From assembly GCF_018446385.1 (NCBI RefSeq), contig NW_024589855.1, positions 43,501 to 107,500 on the forward strand: 64,000 nucleotides of DNA, written 5' to 3'. Each line of letters begins with the position of its first letter. The stretch's first letter is position 1. The translations under genes were made by a program, and so were the position numbers. Origin of the DNA: Zingiber officinale (taxonomy: Eukaryota > Streptophyta > Magnoliopsida > Zingiberales > Zingiberaceae). Below are positions 1-11,010 of the stretch, piece by piece. The notes under the pieces were generated by a model. That model made no database searches, had not been told where the DNA came from, and saw nothing but the letters and a program-made list of their open reading frames with translations.

Positions 1-1050
1 CGAATCTAACAATATTTATTTATTTAAAAATATGATATTTTCGATATAGTCGACTTTAAACTCTTTCCCTGGTTTTGGTTAACGTTAAAAGGCCATATTA
101 TTTTTTAAAAAATAAAAAAGATGTTTTATTCTATATTTTATTCAATAAATACTTTAATTCTAATTTTCCCATAACTTCTGGCCTAATGTTATAATAATTT
201 TAGTTAAAATGGAAAAAGTATAATATAAAGAAGAATAAAAAATTGGTTTATTAAATATAAAAAAATTATAAAAATTCATAGCAACAACCAAATAAATTTT
301 TATGAAAATAAAATAAGATAAAACTTATAAAATTTTTTAAAAAAGAAATTACTGATTAACTATAATTTTCTGATTATCTTTATAAAGTCGACAATAAGAC
401 CTTATAGCAAATTCCATCTTTGCTACCCGAATTATGCTTCATTGATGACGTCATTACCTTCACTCCCAAGAAATTAGGTTTAAATTTTGCCGTGTTTGTG
501 CCCCCAATTTCAGGATTCATGCAATCCGCCATATTCAAGTGACAATATTTGACTTTTTCATTGAATGAAAAAAAAAATCAAGGGAGAATATCTAATATGC
601 AAACAATAAAAAGGAAAAAGGATATTTTTCTTTGGCCACCGATGAAAAAGCAAGACTTTTCATATAGCACGTTGAGCATAAGTCTTTACTGTTGACTGTT
701 GACTTGACTAAAACAAGGGTCCGCACATTGGCCTGCACTAGTTACGTGCAAGTTTTTTCGCTTTCCATTGGATGCAGGCAAAAAAGAACATTTTAATTTT
801 TTTATTATTTTTATTGAGTTAAATTTTTAGAATATTTCAGTGTTTTACATATTTAGGGTTTAAATATTTAAGCATGCTTAATTATTTTTAAAAAGTTTTT
901 TTTTAATAAAAATTTATGGTCATAATGTATTTTTTCAAATGTAAACTTTCGTTATCTATTTCTCAGTGTTTTATAAAATTTATAGGATTTAAAAAATTAG
1001 TTTTAGTATTGATATGCAAAACTAATAATTATTCGTTGGGTTAATAATTA
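1..1050. other. AT-rich intergenic DNA
   Basis: No convincing coding exon was seen. The stretch at about 790-930 resembles 20125-20265 on the same strand (shared phrases such as atttaggrtttaaatattta), so it is part of a low-copy dispersed repeat. Confidence 0.5.
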
Positions 1051-1218
1051 TGGACCAGATCCTCTTGACCACTTTTTACGGTCCAAAGGATGCTCCCTAT
1101 ATATATATTGGTTAGGATGTATAGTCCCTACTTGTAAAATAGATAGGGATCATGCATCCTCACCATGGAAAGGGAGCATCCTCTAAATCACAAAAAACGG
1201 TCCAGAAAATCTCCTCTC
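1051..1218. mobile_element. Foldback MITE, Mutator-like by target duplication
   Basis: Two arms form an inverted repeat: AAGGATGCTCCCT at about 1085-1097 pairs with AGGGAGCATCCTCT at about 1171-1184, and the outer arms share a GACC plus T-run block. The flanks are taataatta (1042-1050) and taacaatta (1219-1227), a 9-bp target duplication with one mismatch, which fits a Mutator-type MITE. There is no coding capacity. Confidence 0.6.
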
Positions 1219-1261
1219 TAACAATTATCTAATAAATAAATAAATAAATATATATATATAT

Positions 1262-1560
1262 ATAGAGTAAAACTAAAGTAATTTAAGACAATTGAAGTTT
1301 ATAATAGAATGTAAAATGTGTGTAACTCATCTAAATTATTATTAATATTATTTAACAGATGCATTATTAATAATAATAATAATAATAACAACAAATGCAT
1401 AATTGATATATAGAAATAAAGATGTTATACATATATTGGTCCTCTCTTTGTCTATAAATACAAAGCATAATAATATTTATAATGAAAATGAATTATGTGC
1501 TTTTTAAAAAAAACAAGAAGAGAGAAATCAATATATGCATATTAATTACATTGCAATGGT
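1262..1560. repeat. Dispersed repeat; uninterrupted copy of the CACTA insertion site
   Basis: This AT-rich segment, with a TAA/AAT microsatellite near 1365-1390, aligns by eye in two pieces with 9400-9450 and 19180-19400, the flanks of the large CACTA element. It is therefore an unfilled relative of that insertion site. Confidence 0.6.
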
Positions 1561-2197
1561 TTCTTTATTAAAATATATAGATTTCACGATTCATTCGATT
1601 TTGTTCCGAAGGTGAGATGCCTTGTATTAAGATTAAGAGGATATTTTTCAAAGTTAAGACTCATTTCTACCATTTTGTATACATACATATAACTTTCATG
1701 TAATTTTATTGATTTCTATATATTTTTACACCTAGTATCATAGTGAAATCTATATATTTTCATATGAATTTATTATGCTGGATTATAAATTAATATATAT
1801 GTATTAATGGCATGGAACACTTTTTGCTATTAATTATGTTGAATAAAAATTCATTTATCAAATGTAAATTAGTTTTTTATTATCATTAGTATCTTTAATA
1901 ATGCATGATATAATAAAGTTATGCACTGATTTATTATAGTTTATTAATTAGATTAATGAGTGTAATATATATATACATATTTTAAATATAATTAAGATTG
2001 CTTAGGATTACGATATAAATATATGCATAATTTTATGTTAATTAAAATAGTTTAGGATCATCAAAGTGAATTGTCATGCATAAAATAATCATATATTTAT
2101 CATATTTATAAAATACCTATTAAAAAAGGATAAATAATAAGATATTCATTGATCATTAAAATTATGGATTTTCTCAAAGAAAAATTAATTTTTTATG
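1561..2197. other. AT-rich intergenic DNA
   Basis: Nothing recognisable apart from short TA runs. It ends at the ATTAG target site of the Gypsy element. Confidence 0.5.
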
Positions 2198-2202
2198 ATT
2201 AG

Positions 2203-2934
2203 TGATCCTGTCCGAACCAGGAGTCAACGGACATTGGATACGTGGCGCTCCCTGCTGGATCCTTGAGTGCTCCGGCGAACCTGCAGCAAAATCGAGCCGG
2301 GAGGGGTGCCCCGGCGACGGCCCTCCGACGCTCAAGTTAGGCGAGGAATAACAAAAAGGTGGTCTCAGGATGAAGACTTGCCTCCCTCCGGTGAAGAAAT
2401 GGAGACCTTATATAGACCTCTCGAAGGAGCCTGGGCGCGCCAATCAAAGCAATCACCTGCTTTCGACCATGCCCAGGTATGGGTCTGTCAGAAGGACCAT
2501 GCCCAGGTATGGGTCTGTCAGAAAGACGTCCATAAGGCTATACCGCTACTGTACCAACCTCTTCATGATGTGACGGCGAGATCCTCCATCGTGCACTCTT
2601 GTGTACAGCGTAATCATCAGACATGCCTTTGCTGACATCCCATATCCTGAGCCAAACGAATAGGCCACTCGGCTAACCCTCGTACCCTCGCCCTTATCCT
2701 GGCCGAACGGACCACCCGCTCGGCCCTTCGGTCCCAGCCGGGCAGACGCCCCGCTCGGCCATTCGGTTCTCCCGCCTTGGCGTCGGAAACCCAAGCCCAT
2801 GGCTGAGTTATCTTTGGTTCCGCTCGGACCTACTCAACCACTCGGCGCGACCATTAACCGCTTAGTCAGCCATTCATCTGTCTTCAAGCTGAGACCCTTT
2901 AGGAAGTGGATCCCCCAATCTTACCGCCGGATCA
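2203..2934 (-). repeat. 3' LTR of the gag-only Gypsy element
   Basis: The 732-bp direct repeat has a partner at 4335-5066. Inside it a 30-bp unit (gaccatgcccaggtatgggt plus ten more bases) is tandemly duplicated at about 2466-2525; the partner LTR has the same duplication, so it predates insertion. Confidence 0.9.
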
Positions 2935-4289
2935 CTTGTGGAGTCTCTTCCGGTTGGCCCACCAGCAATAACATTGATCTCGCCTCGGGAAGTATTGCCT
3001 CTGCTTTCCTCTTCCCAAGCGGACGGTCGGGACCGTTCTCTGGACGCTCGGCGATTCTCCTGCCTTGGAGAACGATGTCGATCGGGCGTATGTTGATGTC
3101 GCCTCTCGGGGCGGGTCCGGTCTGCTTCATGGGTCCTTTGTCTCCTGTCGCTGGGAGGAGACCGTCGTTCGGCATTCCTAGGAACGGGATTAGCCACGAA
3201 GGGAAGACTTCGACAATCCTTCGTGTTGTGCGTATCCGTCCGGTGGAAGGAGCAGAACATAGGGGTCCATCTCTTCTTTGGCTTGGGCCGAGCGGCAGCT
3301 ACTTCTTGAACTTGGGACCTCCCACGAGGGGAGCGGACTGCTTCGGCCTTTGGTCCTCTAGGCGGCTGCTGAGCGGCGTGCTGTTTCCGTTCGGCATGCA
3401 TAGGTGCCCGCTCGGTTGGAGTTTCCTTTTTCCGGGCGGCTTGCGCTTCTTCCACGTTTATGTATTCGTTAGCCCGATGTAGCATGTGATCATAATCTCG
3501 GGGCGGCTTTCGGATGAGCGACCGGAAGAAGTCCCCATCCACAAGGCCTTGCGTGAAGGCATTCATCATCGTCTCTGATGTGGCCGTTGGAATATCCATC
3601 GCCACTTGGTTGAATCGCTGGATGTAAGCTCGAAGCGATTCTCTTGGCTCTTGCTTGATGGCGAACAAGCTGACGCTTGTCTTCTGATAACGCCGACTGC
3701 TGGCGAAGTGGTGGAGGAAGGCCATTCGGAAGTCCTTGAAGCTAGTGATGGATCCATCCGGCAGCCTCCGAAACCATCGTTGAGCCGATCCCGAGAGAGT
3801 GGTAAGAAAGACTCGGCACTTTACTCCATCTGTATATTGATGGAGCGTAGCTGTGTTATCAAACTTACCCAGATGATCATCTGGGTCTGTTGTTCTATTG
3901 TACTCGCCGATCGTCGGAGGCATGTAGTGCTTGGGCAGAGGGTCTCGTAGAATAGCCTCCGAAAATTGGCGATTGATCCGCTCGGGAGATGAGTCCGCTC
4001 GGGGAGCTTTCCCCTTTCTGTCGTCTCGCCTAGGCATTTCGTCGGAAGAAGATCCTCTATCTCTCCGAGTCGGTACGGCTTCAGGGGTGCGAAATAAGGC
4101 CCGATGGAATGCGACGGTGGCTTGAGGTGCTTCCGCTCGGCCACCCGACGCAGATGTTGCTTGTTGCTCAGGCCGCTCGGCTGATGCTTTTTGTTTTTGC
4201 TCCACAAGTTTGGCGGCCCTCATCTCGACCAGAGCGTCGAGTTCTTCTGTTGAAAGCGCCACCGTGTGTTGTCGTCCAGCCTCGTCCAT
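2874..4289 (-). CDS. Retrotransposon Gag polyprotein (Tat-like), 471 aa
   Basis: The ORF starts about 45 bp inside the 5' LTR, the normal place for gag. The middle (roughly residues 150-275) is a Retrotrans_gag-type domain, with motifs such as FLTTLSGSAQRWFRRLP and a tract ending EYINVEEA. A cysteine/histidine knuckle of the Tat form (CSFHRTDTHNTKDC) follows, and the C-terminal half is very rich in Arg and Ser. The frame reaches GEINVIAGG, which in full-length elements leads into the protease, but then runs straight into the 3' LTR and stops there. The pol deletion therefore lies just after gag. The frame has no internal stop, which suggests selection or youth. The protein would form virus-like particles; no pol partner is present in this element. 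Confidence 0.85.
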   Translation of the reverse strand: MDEAGRQHTVALSTEELDALVEMRAAKLVEQKQKASAERPEQQATSASGGRAEAPQATVAFHRALFRTPEAVPTRRDRGSSSDEMPRRDDRKGKAPRADSSPERINRQFSEAILRDPLPKHYMPPTIGEYNRTTDPDDHLGKFDNTATLHQYTDGVKCRVFLTTLSGSAQRWFRRLPDGSITSFKDFRMAFLHHFASSRRYQKTSVSLFAIKQEPRESLRAYIQRFNQVAMDIPTATSETMMNAFTQGLVDGDFFRSLIRKPPRDYDHMLHRANEYINVEEAQAARKKETPTERAPMHAERKQHAAQQPPRGPKAEAVRSPRGRSQVQEVAAARPKPKKRWTPMFCSFHRTDTHNTKDCRSLPFVANPVPRNAERRSPPSDRRQRTHEADRTRPERRHQHTPDRHRSPRQENRRASRERSRPSAWEEESRGNTSRGEINVIAGGPTGRDSTSDPAVRLGDPLPKGSQLEDR

Positions 4290-4334
4290 CGTTTCCGTTC
4301 GGATACAGGTGCGTTCCCACAGACGGCGCCAATT

Positions 4335-5066
4335 TGATCCTGTCCGAACCAGGAGTCAACGGACACTGGGCACGTGGCGCTCCCTGCTGGATCCTTGAGT
4401 GCTCCGGCGAACCTGCAGCAAAACCGAGCCGGGAGGGGTGCCCCGGCGACGGCCCTCCGACGCTCAAGTTAGGCGAGGAATAACAAAAAGGTGGCCTCAG
4501 GATGAAGACTTGCCTCCCTCCGGTGAAGAAATGGAGACCTTATATAGACCTCTCGAAGGAGCCTGGGCGCGCCAATCAAAGCAATCACCTGCTTTCGACC
4601 ATGCCCAGGTATGAGTCTGTCAGAAGGACCATGCCCAGGTATGGGTCTGTCAGAAAGACGTCCATAAGGCTATACCGCTACTGTACCAACCTCTCCATGA
4701 TGTGACGGTGAGATCCTCCATCGTGCACTCTTGTGTACGGCGTAATCATCAGACATGTCTTTGCTGACATCCCATATCCTGAGCCAAACGAATAGGCCAC
4801 TCGGCTAACCCTCGTACCCTCGCCCTTATCCTGGCCGAACGGACCACCCGCTCGGCCCTTCGTTCCCAGCCGGGCAGACGCCCCGCTCGGCCATTCGGTT
4901 CTCCCGCCTTGGCGTCGGAAACCCAAGTCCATGGCTGGGTTATCTTTGGTTCCGCTCGGACCTACTCAACCACTCGGCGCGACCATTAACCGCTTAGTCA
5001 GCCCTTCATCTGTCTTCAAGCTGAGACCCTTTAGGATGTGGATCCCCCAATCTTATCGCCGGATCA
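4335..5066 (-). repeat. 5' LTR of the gag-only Gypsy element
   Basis: This is the partner of 2203-2934, with the same length and ends. The primer-binding-type sequence lies immediately inside it on the minus strand, at about 4316-4334. Confidence 0.9.
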
Positions 5067-5071
5067 ATTAG

Positions 5072-5483
5072 TAACATAAATAAAGAAAATTAAAATTCAT
5101 GGATCGAATATATTTTGTTTATCAAATGCATTTGATTAAATGTTTTAATTTCATAGTAGGTTAGAAAGCATTTAATTTTTGATGACTTTTCTACTAAGCG
5201 TTTTATTAAATTCGAGTTATATGGAAATACTTCAACAACTTTTACTCAAAATTAATAGTAAGAATTTGATATTTGTTTCTTGCTTATGTTTTTTTGTTTA
5301 TGGTATAAAATTAAAAATTGATATTTATATCCTTAATAAATGTATCATTTTATTTAATTATCGCCACACTTTTGACCTAATTTTTCTCACTTCTCAAATC
5401 ATTTATCAAATTTCATTCATATTTTATTATAAGTATTCATTTTTTAAATAGTATTTTATATTTTTATATAATTTACATTTCCA

Positions 5484-5517
<34 letters not shown>

Positions 5518-6313
5518 CTGCATTTTGTCAATTTTTTATATTTTTATTTTTTAATTAATTTTATGTATTTTCAAACATTCATGTTATAAAAATAATTTTG
5601 ATACAATATTCAAAATATAATAATAATTATATAAACACATTATTGACGATGTATCAAAATTATATTTAGATAATTAAAAAAGATTAATTTATATATTTTA
5701 AGGATATTATTATCATTTAAATGAAAATTAAACTCGAAGCAATTATTTATCGAACACTCAAATTTTATCTTGTATTAACTTTGAACTTCTATTTGCAAAC
5801 ATTCCATACTTTAGCTTCTTACAAGTTTAAAATAATAAGAAACACTTTTAAATAAACAAAATCTCTCCCAAACACTCCCTTATTTACAGCAATTCCCTTG
5901 ATTCGCAAGCTTCTTCAGTTTAATGGTTTGAACTTCTCGATCTTGACTTGGCACTATTAAAAGAAAAGTCCACTGCTATTACTTATTCAAATAGTGAGAA
6001 AGAAAAGTTCAAATATAAAGTATGGGAATGATTAAATACATAAAGCCTTATGTTTATGCGAACATCAGACTATCATTCTTATAAATAGAAAATGCAAAGA
6101 AATATTTTATGGAAGAATGTTTTTGTTAGGCTTTATCTTTATGCGAACACATTAAGACTATCATTTTCATAAATAGAAAATGCAAAGAAATATTTGAAGT
6201 TTATGGAAGAATGTTTTTGTCATGCTGATAAGTCACAGGTACATTAACGGCACGACTCATGACCATAAAATTTGATGGGTCATGTAGTATGCAAGGGCAT
6301 ATCATTGAGATTA
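5072..6313. other. AT-rich DNA with TA microsatellite and a local tandem duplication
   Basis: A TA dinucleotide run lies at about 5485-5514. A roughly 90-bp unit is duplicated in tandem at about 6043-6131 and 6131-6224; both copies share ataaatagaaaatgcaaag and atggaagaatgtttttgt. No gene was seen. Confidence 0.55.
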
Positions 6314-6740
6314 GGGGTGTCAAAAAATGAACTCGACTTGACGACCTGACCTGATGAGTAGACCTGAGTCAACCCGAAAAAGATCAAGTTCAGGTTGGGG
6401 GTTTAGGAGTTTGGGTCGGGTTCGGGTTAGTCGGTTTTCGGATTAGAAATTTTTGGGTTAGTTTGAGTTGACCCGGATTGACCCAAATTTAGGTTTTAGT
6501 GAGTTTTTGAGGTTAAATCAAATTTCATTTTAAAAATTATGATGTTTATATATATATCAATTTTAATGTTAATATGATAATGATGACATGTGGAGATAAA
6601 AAAAATAAGAATTATAGGAGAAACAACAACAAAAAAATCATTTTTAATCGGGTTATTTAGGTCGGGTTCGTGTTTAAGTTTAGGGGTTTCGTGTTCAGGT
6701 CATATTCGAGTTCGGGTTGGAATTTTTTATAAATTTTTTT
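6314..6740. mobile_element. hAT-type nonautonomous element, 3' end lost
   Basis: The segment starts TAGGGGTGTCAAAAAATGA and consists of degenerate GGGT/ACCC-rich text (gacctgacctgatgag, gggtcgggttcgggtt). Both features match the complete hAT element at 22898-23435. No right terminal repeat or target duplication was found, so it is probably truncated near the foldback that follows. Confidence 0.5.
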
Positions 6741-6744
6741 AACC

Positions 6745-6910
6745 TGACCTGATGAGAGCAGATACAATCTAGAGGATAGACCACTATATTGATTGGTTGA
6801 TTTGAATGAACCCCGCTTATTAAATAGATAATATCTATCCAAATCAACCAATCACCTTTTATGGCCCATCCTCTAGTCGGTAAAGTGTGGACCAGAGGAT
6901 CTCGCCTACA
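6745..6910. mobile_element. Foldback MITE
   Basis: The arm at about 6771-6804 (agaggat, then tgattggttgatttg) is the inverse of about 6839-6874 (caaatcaaccaatca, then atcctct). The outer phrase tggaccagaggat resembles the start of the MITE at 1051. No clear target duplication was found. Confidence 0.5.
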
Positions 6911-7214
6911 ACCCGATGCACTGGAATTAATATCCCTAATTGAGATGACTAATATTGTAACAAAATTAAAAACTTTCTCATTGTCTCTTGAATTTGATGT
7001 TTCAAATTAATTATAATATTATTTAAGAAAAGTGGAAGGTTAATGAATTGATATGCAAACTTATTTAAGAGGAAAACAGACTTAATAATTTGATTCTATC
7101 AACTTTACTATTCAAGGAGCTAAAGATAATGGTATATAGTGTCATCTTGAAGGTTTAGTATCTTCAAAAGCCAAAAGTACTAAAAGCAAAAGCTAAAAGT
7201 TTTAGTATCTTCAA

Positions 7215-7870
7215 CTAACTTGAAGGTTTTTCAATTGAAGAAAAATGTCATCTAGTGTATGTAAACTTAAAACCTCAATATATGGACTTAAACATGCTTT
7301 AAGATAATGGTATATTAAGTTTAATAATATCATTATATCTTTTGGTTTTGAAGAAAATGTTATTGATCATTGCATATACCGAAAGATCAATGGGATCAAA
7401 ATTATTTTTGAGTCCTATATGTCAATGATATTTTACTTGTTACTATTGATTTGGACAAATTGCATAAGATGAATATTCTGTCTTTAAGAATTTTGAAATG
7501 AAAGATATGAGCGAGACATCCTGTGTGATCGAAATTGAATATTCCGTGATAGTTCACAAGGACTATTGAATTGTCGCAAAAAAACTTATATTAAAAGAAC
7601 TTCAGAAAGATTTAATATGAAAAAATGTTCTACTATAATTTATCTAATTCAAAAAGGAAATAAATTTAGTCTTATGTAATGTCCAAAAGATATAGAACGA
7701 AAACAAATGGATTCAATTCCATATGCTTATATTATAGGAAGTCTAATGTATGTCTAGTCTTATGATATATAAAAAGAAATATGTTATATAATGTACAATC
7801 GGTATAACCAACATTTAGTATTCTATTATTCTAAGGTGATTATGATGTTTTAAAAGGATGAATTTTTTTA
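7215..7870 (+). pseudogene. Ty1/Copia reverse transcriptase relic
   Basis: Conceptual translation in broken frames gives the C-terminal part of a Copia reverse transcriptase in order. First a CKLKxSIYGLKQ-like block is seen, then LYVNDILLVT (the catalytic YVDD changed to YVND), then FEMKDM, the YVIGIEI-like strand, the QKTYI-like block and finally SIPYAYIIGSLMY. Several stops and frame changes are present. No LTRs, integrase or gag were found near it, so it is an old fragment. Confidence 0.75.
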
Positions 7871-7969
7871 TGCTTAAAGGTATAATGTATCCTACTAAAT
7901 GCTTTATGTTTAATTTATCCAATTTTAAGCCAAATGAGAGAATGTTAGATAATAATTATTATATAATAT

Positions 7970-8500
7970 ATATATAGAGTGTTGATCTACTGTGGACATT
8001 TCACCATGCGCTCGTGCACACCCACCGATCTAGGTGCCTGGATTAAATCCAGGAACGCCTATATTCCAATTTTTTTATATCAATATTTAAAACAAAAAAT
8101 AACATTACTCCTGAAAATAACATTATACTCTATGAAATTTATTTTTTTTTCTTAAGCACTATAATTCAAAAGGGAAACCTAAACCCTGGAGGAAAAATTT
8201 TGTTGGCTTAAATCCAGTATAACTCAACTTTTAAATAATAAAATCTTAAATGCTAAATACATATAATATACCCCGTGAGCATTTAAAATTTTTAATTTTG
8301 AATACTATCATTTAAGAGGGAATCCTGAACCCTAAACCCTATAGAAATTAATCTTATTCGCTTAAATCCATGATAACCCAACTCCTAAATTTTAAAATTT
8401 TAAATTTTAAATATATATAATATACTCCAAAAAATAAACAAAAAAACTTTGTGCTTGAATCCAGACGTCCTAGGTTTGCACAAGTATACGTGTGTGTGCA
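7970..8500. repeat. Dispersed non-coding repeat, internally duplicated
   Basis: A unit containing tataattcaaaagggaa, a CCTAAACCCT-like block, ataactcaactcctaaat and acatataatataccccgtga occurs about twice here. It recurs at about 55330-55921 and 60466-60600. This copy is uninterrupted and serves as the empty-site reference for the insertions at 55922 and 59289. Confidence 0.65.
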
Positions 8501-8512
8501 TATATATATATA

Positions 8513-9379
8513 TTTGTTATGCTACGGACTCTATCCTACGGATTACTACGGACTTTGCCATGTCATTTTAATTTTAATTTTTTAAATGCAATATTTTCTC
8601 TTTCTTAATTGTTTTCTTCTTCTTCTCGCTGTAACGAAACGCTCACCGCGCTGACTGGACGCGATCGTGTCGGATTTCGGACTGGATGCTGCCGACTGGA
8701 CGCTGCCGACTAGACGCGATCGTGCCGACTGGACGCTGCCGACTGGACGAGATCGCGGCCGGATTCCGGCGCGATCGTGGCCGGATTCCGGACGCGATCA
8801 CGTCCAGTCGTGAGCGTCCAGTACGTCGCGATAGCGGTCGGATTCCGGACGCTATCCCTGATGGGTTCACCTTCTGGTCTATAGTATGGGTGTCTCCAGG
8901 CGGCCGGAGGCCGCCGGCGGTGGGCAGATGGCCGGTGGTAGGGCGTGTGGCGGGCGCGCGAGGAGGCGCGGTGAGCACAGTGAGCAGCGAGAACCAATTG
9001 TTTTGGACGCGACCGGGCGGTGTAGACCATCGCCCCATGGGGTTCGATATGGAACGCTTCGTTGCGATGGGCGGCCTGGGCGGTGGGCATGGCCGGCATC
9101 TGGGCATCGCATACCGCGCGCATGGGCCGGATTGGGCGGAACTGGCGCTGCCCGGCCGGCGGTGGGCGGGTGGGCGGGTGGGCGATGGGCGGGTGGCCGG
9201 CGGCGAGACTGTCACGATGGCCGCCTGGCACGATGGTCGTCTGGCTTGGCACACGAACGGTGTTCGTGGTTTCGGCAACGAGAGAAAAAAAAAGGAAAAG
9301 TTGCATTTAAAAAATTAAAATTAAAATGACATGGCAAAGTCCGTAGCAATCCGTAGGATAGAGTCCGTAACATAACAAA
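8513..9379. mobile_element. Long-TIR nonautonomous DNA element with GC-rich interior (Pack-MULE candidate)
   Basis: The 79-bp ends (8513-8591 and 9301-9379) are near-perfect inverted repeats with about two mismatches; the outer part is TTTGTTATG[C/T]TACGGACTC. The 700-bp interior is strongly GC-rich in an AT-rich region and has open frames on both strands but no domain I recognise. Long TIRs around a foreign-looking GC-rich core are typical of Pack-MULEs that carry host gene fragments. The flanks are TA microsatellites, so a 9-bp target duplication cannot be judged. Confidence 0.65.
8655..8840. repeat. GC-rich minisatellite inside the long-TIR element
   Basis: Irregular repeats of gactggacgctgcc, gacgcgatcgtg and ggccggattccgg alternate across the interval, giving a degenerate array of about 12-30-bp units. 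Confidence 0.6.
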
Positions 9380-9458
9380 ATTCTATATATATATATATAT
9401 ATATAACTTATCTAAAGTAACTTCATGTAGTTGAAGTTACTAATGAAATATATATTTT

Positions 9459-10560
9459 TGAAAATTTTTAATTCCAATTTGACCTAATTTGGTATTAAAA
9501 ATTTGAATCACTTAAAATATTATTTAAAAAATATGTTTTGTGACATATTTACGATAAGGGCAATGATACGAACGCATAGAAACTTGTTTCATCAAATTCC
9601 GATGTCTCTAGGTCAAGATATAAGCTTTCGGTCTTTGATTTAATTTTTTTTAAATTATTTTAAGTTTTGGGACGAATCTTGGATTCGTCCCAAAATTTGG
9701 GACGAATCCAGGAATTCGTCCCAAAGTTTGGGACGAATATCTGGATTCGTCCCAAAAATTTAAATATCTTTTAAAAAAAAAACCAAATGGGACGCCTTAT
9801 ATACGGACCTAGAGACATCGGAATTTGATGAAATAAATTTCTATGCATTCGTATCATTGTCCTGATCGTAAATATATCCATAAAAATATTTTTTACCAAA
9901 TATTTTTATTTTTGGAATTTTTTAATTCCAATTTGACCTAATTTGGTATTAAAAATTTGAATCACTTAAAATATTATTTAAAAAATATGTTTGGTGATAT
10001 ATTTATGATCAGGGCAACGATACGAACGCATAGAAACTTGTTTCATCAAATTCTGATGTCTATAGGTCAAGATATAAGCTTTCAGACACTAATTTACAAC
10101 CGTTCACTACACAACACCTTTTTAGCTAATAACAACCTATATATGTATTAAAAAATATCTACCTAGAGACATCAGAATTTGATGAAATAAATTTCTATGC
10201 GTTCGTATCATTGTCATGAGCGTAAATATATCCATAAAAATATTTTTTACCAAATATTTTTATTTTTGGAATTTTTTAATTCCAATTTAACCTAATTTGG
10301 TATTAAAAATTTGAATCACTTAAAATATTATTTAAAAAATATGTTTGGTGACATATTTACGATCAGGGCAATGATACGAACGCATAGAAACTTGTTTCAT
10401 CAAATTCCGATGTCTCTAGGTCAAGATATAAGATTTCGATCTTTGATTTAATTTATTTTAAATTAATTTAAGTTTTCGGACGAATCCCTAAATTCGTCCC
10501 AAAATTTGGGACGAATCCAGAAATTCGTCCCAATTTTAGGGACGAAATTGGGAACAAAAA
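9459..10560. repeat. Three tandem foldback units in the 5' part of the CACTA element
   Basis: Each unit has an arm containing catagaaacttgtttcatca and gatgtctctaggtc, and an inverse arm containing gacctagagacatc and tttgatgaaataaatttcta. Units begin at about 9459, 9913 and 10270. In units 1 and 3 the loop carries palindromic GGGACGAAT/ATTCGTCCC motifs; in unit 2 the loop has been replaced by unrelated sequence. Unit 3 lacks its second arm. Confidence 0.7.
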
Positions 10561-10689
10561 ATATTTGTTCCTAAAAACCCTAGATCTAATTCCCAACCCG
10601 ATTCTTTTTCCCTTCTCTCTTTTCTTTCCTCTCTCTCCCCCGTTCCCCCTTCTTCCCATCTGCGATTTCCAGCTTTCGGCCACATCTCC

Positions 10690-11010
10690 GACCGATGACG
10701 GCGTGATCTACGACGATCGGCGGTGGAAGGTTTTCGTTTGGTAAGCAAAACGCTCTCGGATCTGCATGGCCGGCGGCGGCAGCCGCTGCCTGGCCGGCGG
10801 CGGCACCTGCTGCCTGGGCTCCGGCAGGCCCTGCATGGCCTCCGGCAGCCTCTGCCTTGCCTCCGGCAGCCTCTGCCTGGCCTCCGGCAGTCCACTGCCT
10901 GGCCTCCGGCAGTCCGCTGCCTGGCCGGCGTGTGGCTGCCCGCTGCCAGGCGATGGCTGGACGGCGTATGGCTACCGCTGTGCACCATTTTGGCAGTTGG
11001 CTGGACTGTT
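10690..11010 (+). repeat. GC-rich minisatellite in the transposase leader
   Basis: Units like gcctccggcagcctctgcct repeat with variations across the interval. It lies upstream of the TNP2 start codon, before the splice-acceptor-like tgcag at 11098. Open frames here follow from the repeat and are not taken as genes. Confidence 0.6.

Larger units (their letters stand above)
2203..5066 (-). mobile_element. Gag-only Ty3/Gypsy (Tat-like) retrotransposon with both LTRs
   Basis: Two direct repeats of exactly 732 bp (2203-2934 and 4335-5066) begin TGATCC and end GGATCA. A perfect ATTAG duplication flanks them (2198-2202, 5067-5071). On the minus strand the right LTR is the 5' LTR; next to it lies a primer-binding-type site, TTGGCGCCGTCTGTGGGAA, of the form common in plant Tat/Athila Gypsy elements. 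The internal part is only about 1.4 kb and carries gag; protease, reverse transcriptase, RNase H and integrase are absent. I count about 16 differences between the LTRs (about 2%), mostly transitions, so the insertion is fairly young. It must have relied on proteins from an autonomous relative. Confidence 0.9.

Noticed and set aside
2267-2800. Small frames in the Gypsy LTRs, repeated at 4399-4932
   Set aside because: They occur identically in both LTRs and are non-coding LTR sequence.
5179-5451. A 90-codon frame rich in Ile, Phe, Tyr and Leu
   Set aside because: It lies in very AT-rich DNA and has the composition expected by chance.
8643-9329. Long GC-rich open frames on both strands
   Set aside because: High GC reduces stop codons; no family resemblance and frames overlap on both strands. 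Kept only as cargo of the long-TIR element.
10105-10110. CACTAC as the left end of the CACTA element
   Set aside because: It lies in the loop of the second foldback unit, downstream of GGGACGAA motifs that belong to the element, and the following bases do not match the right terminal repeat.
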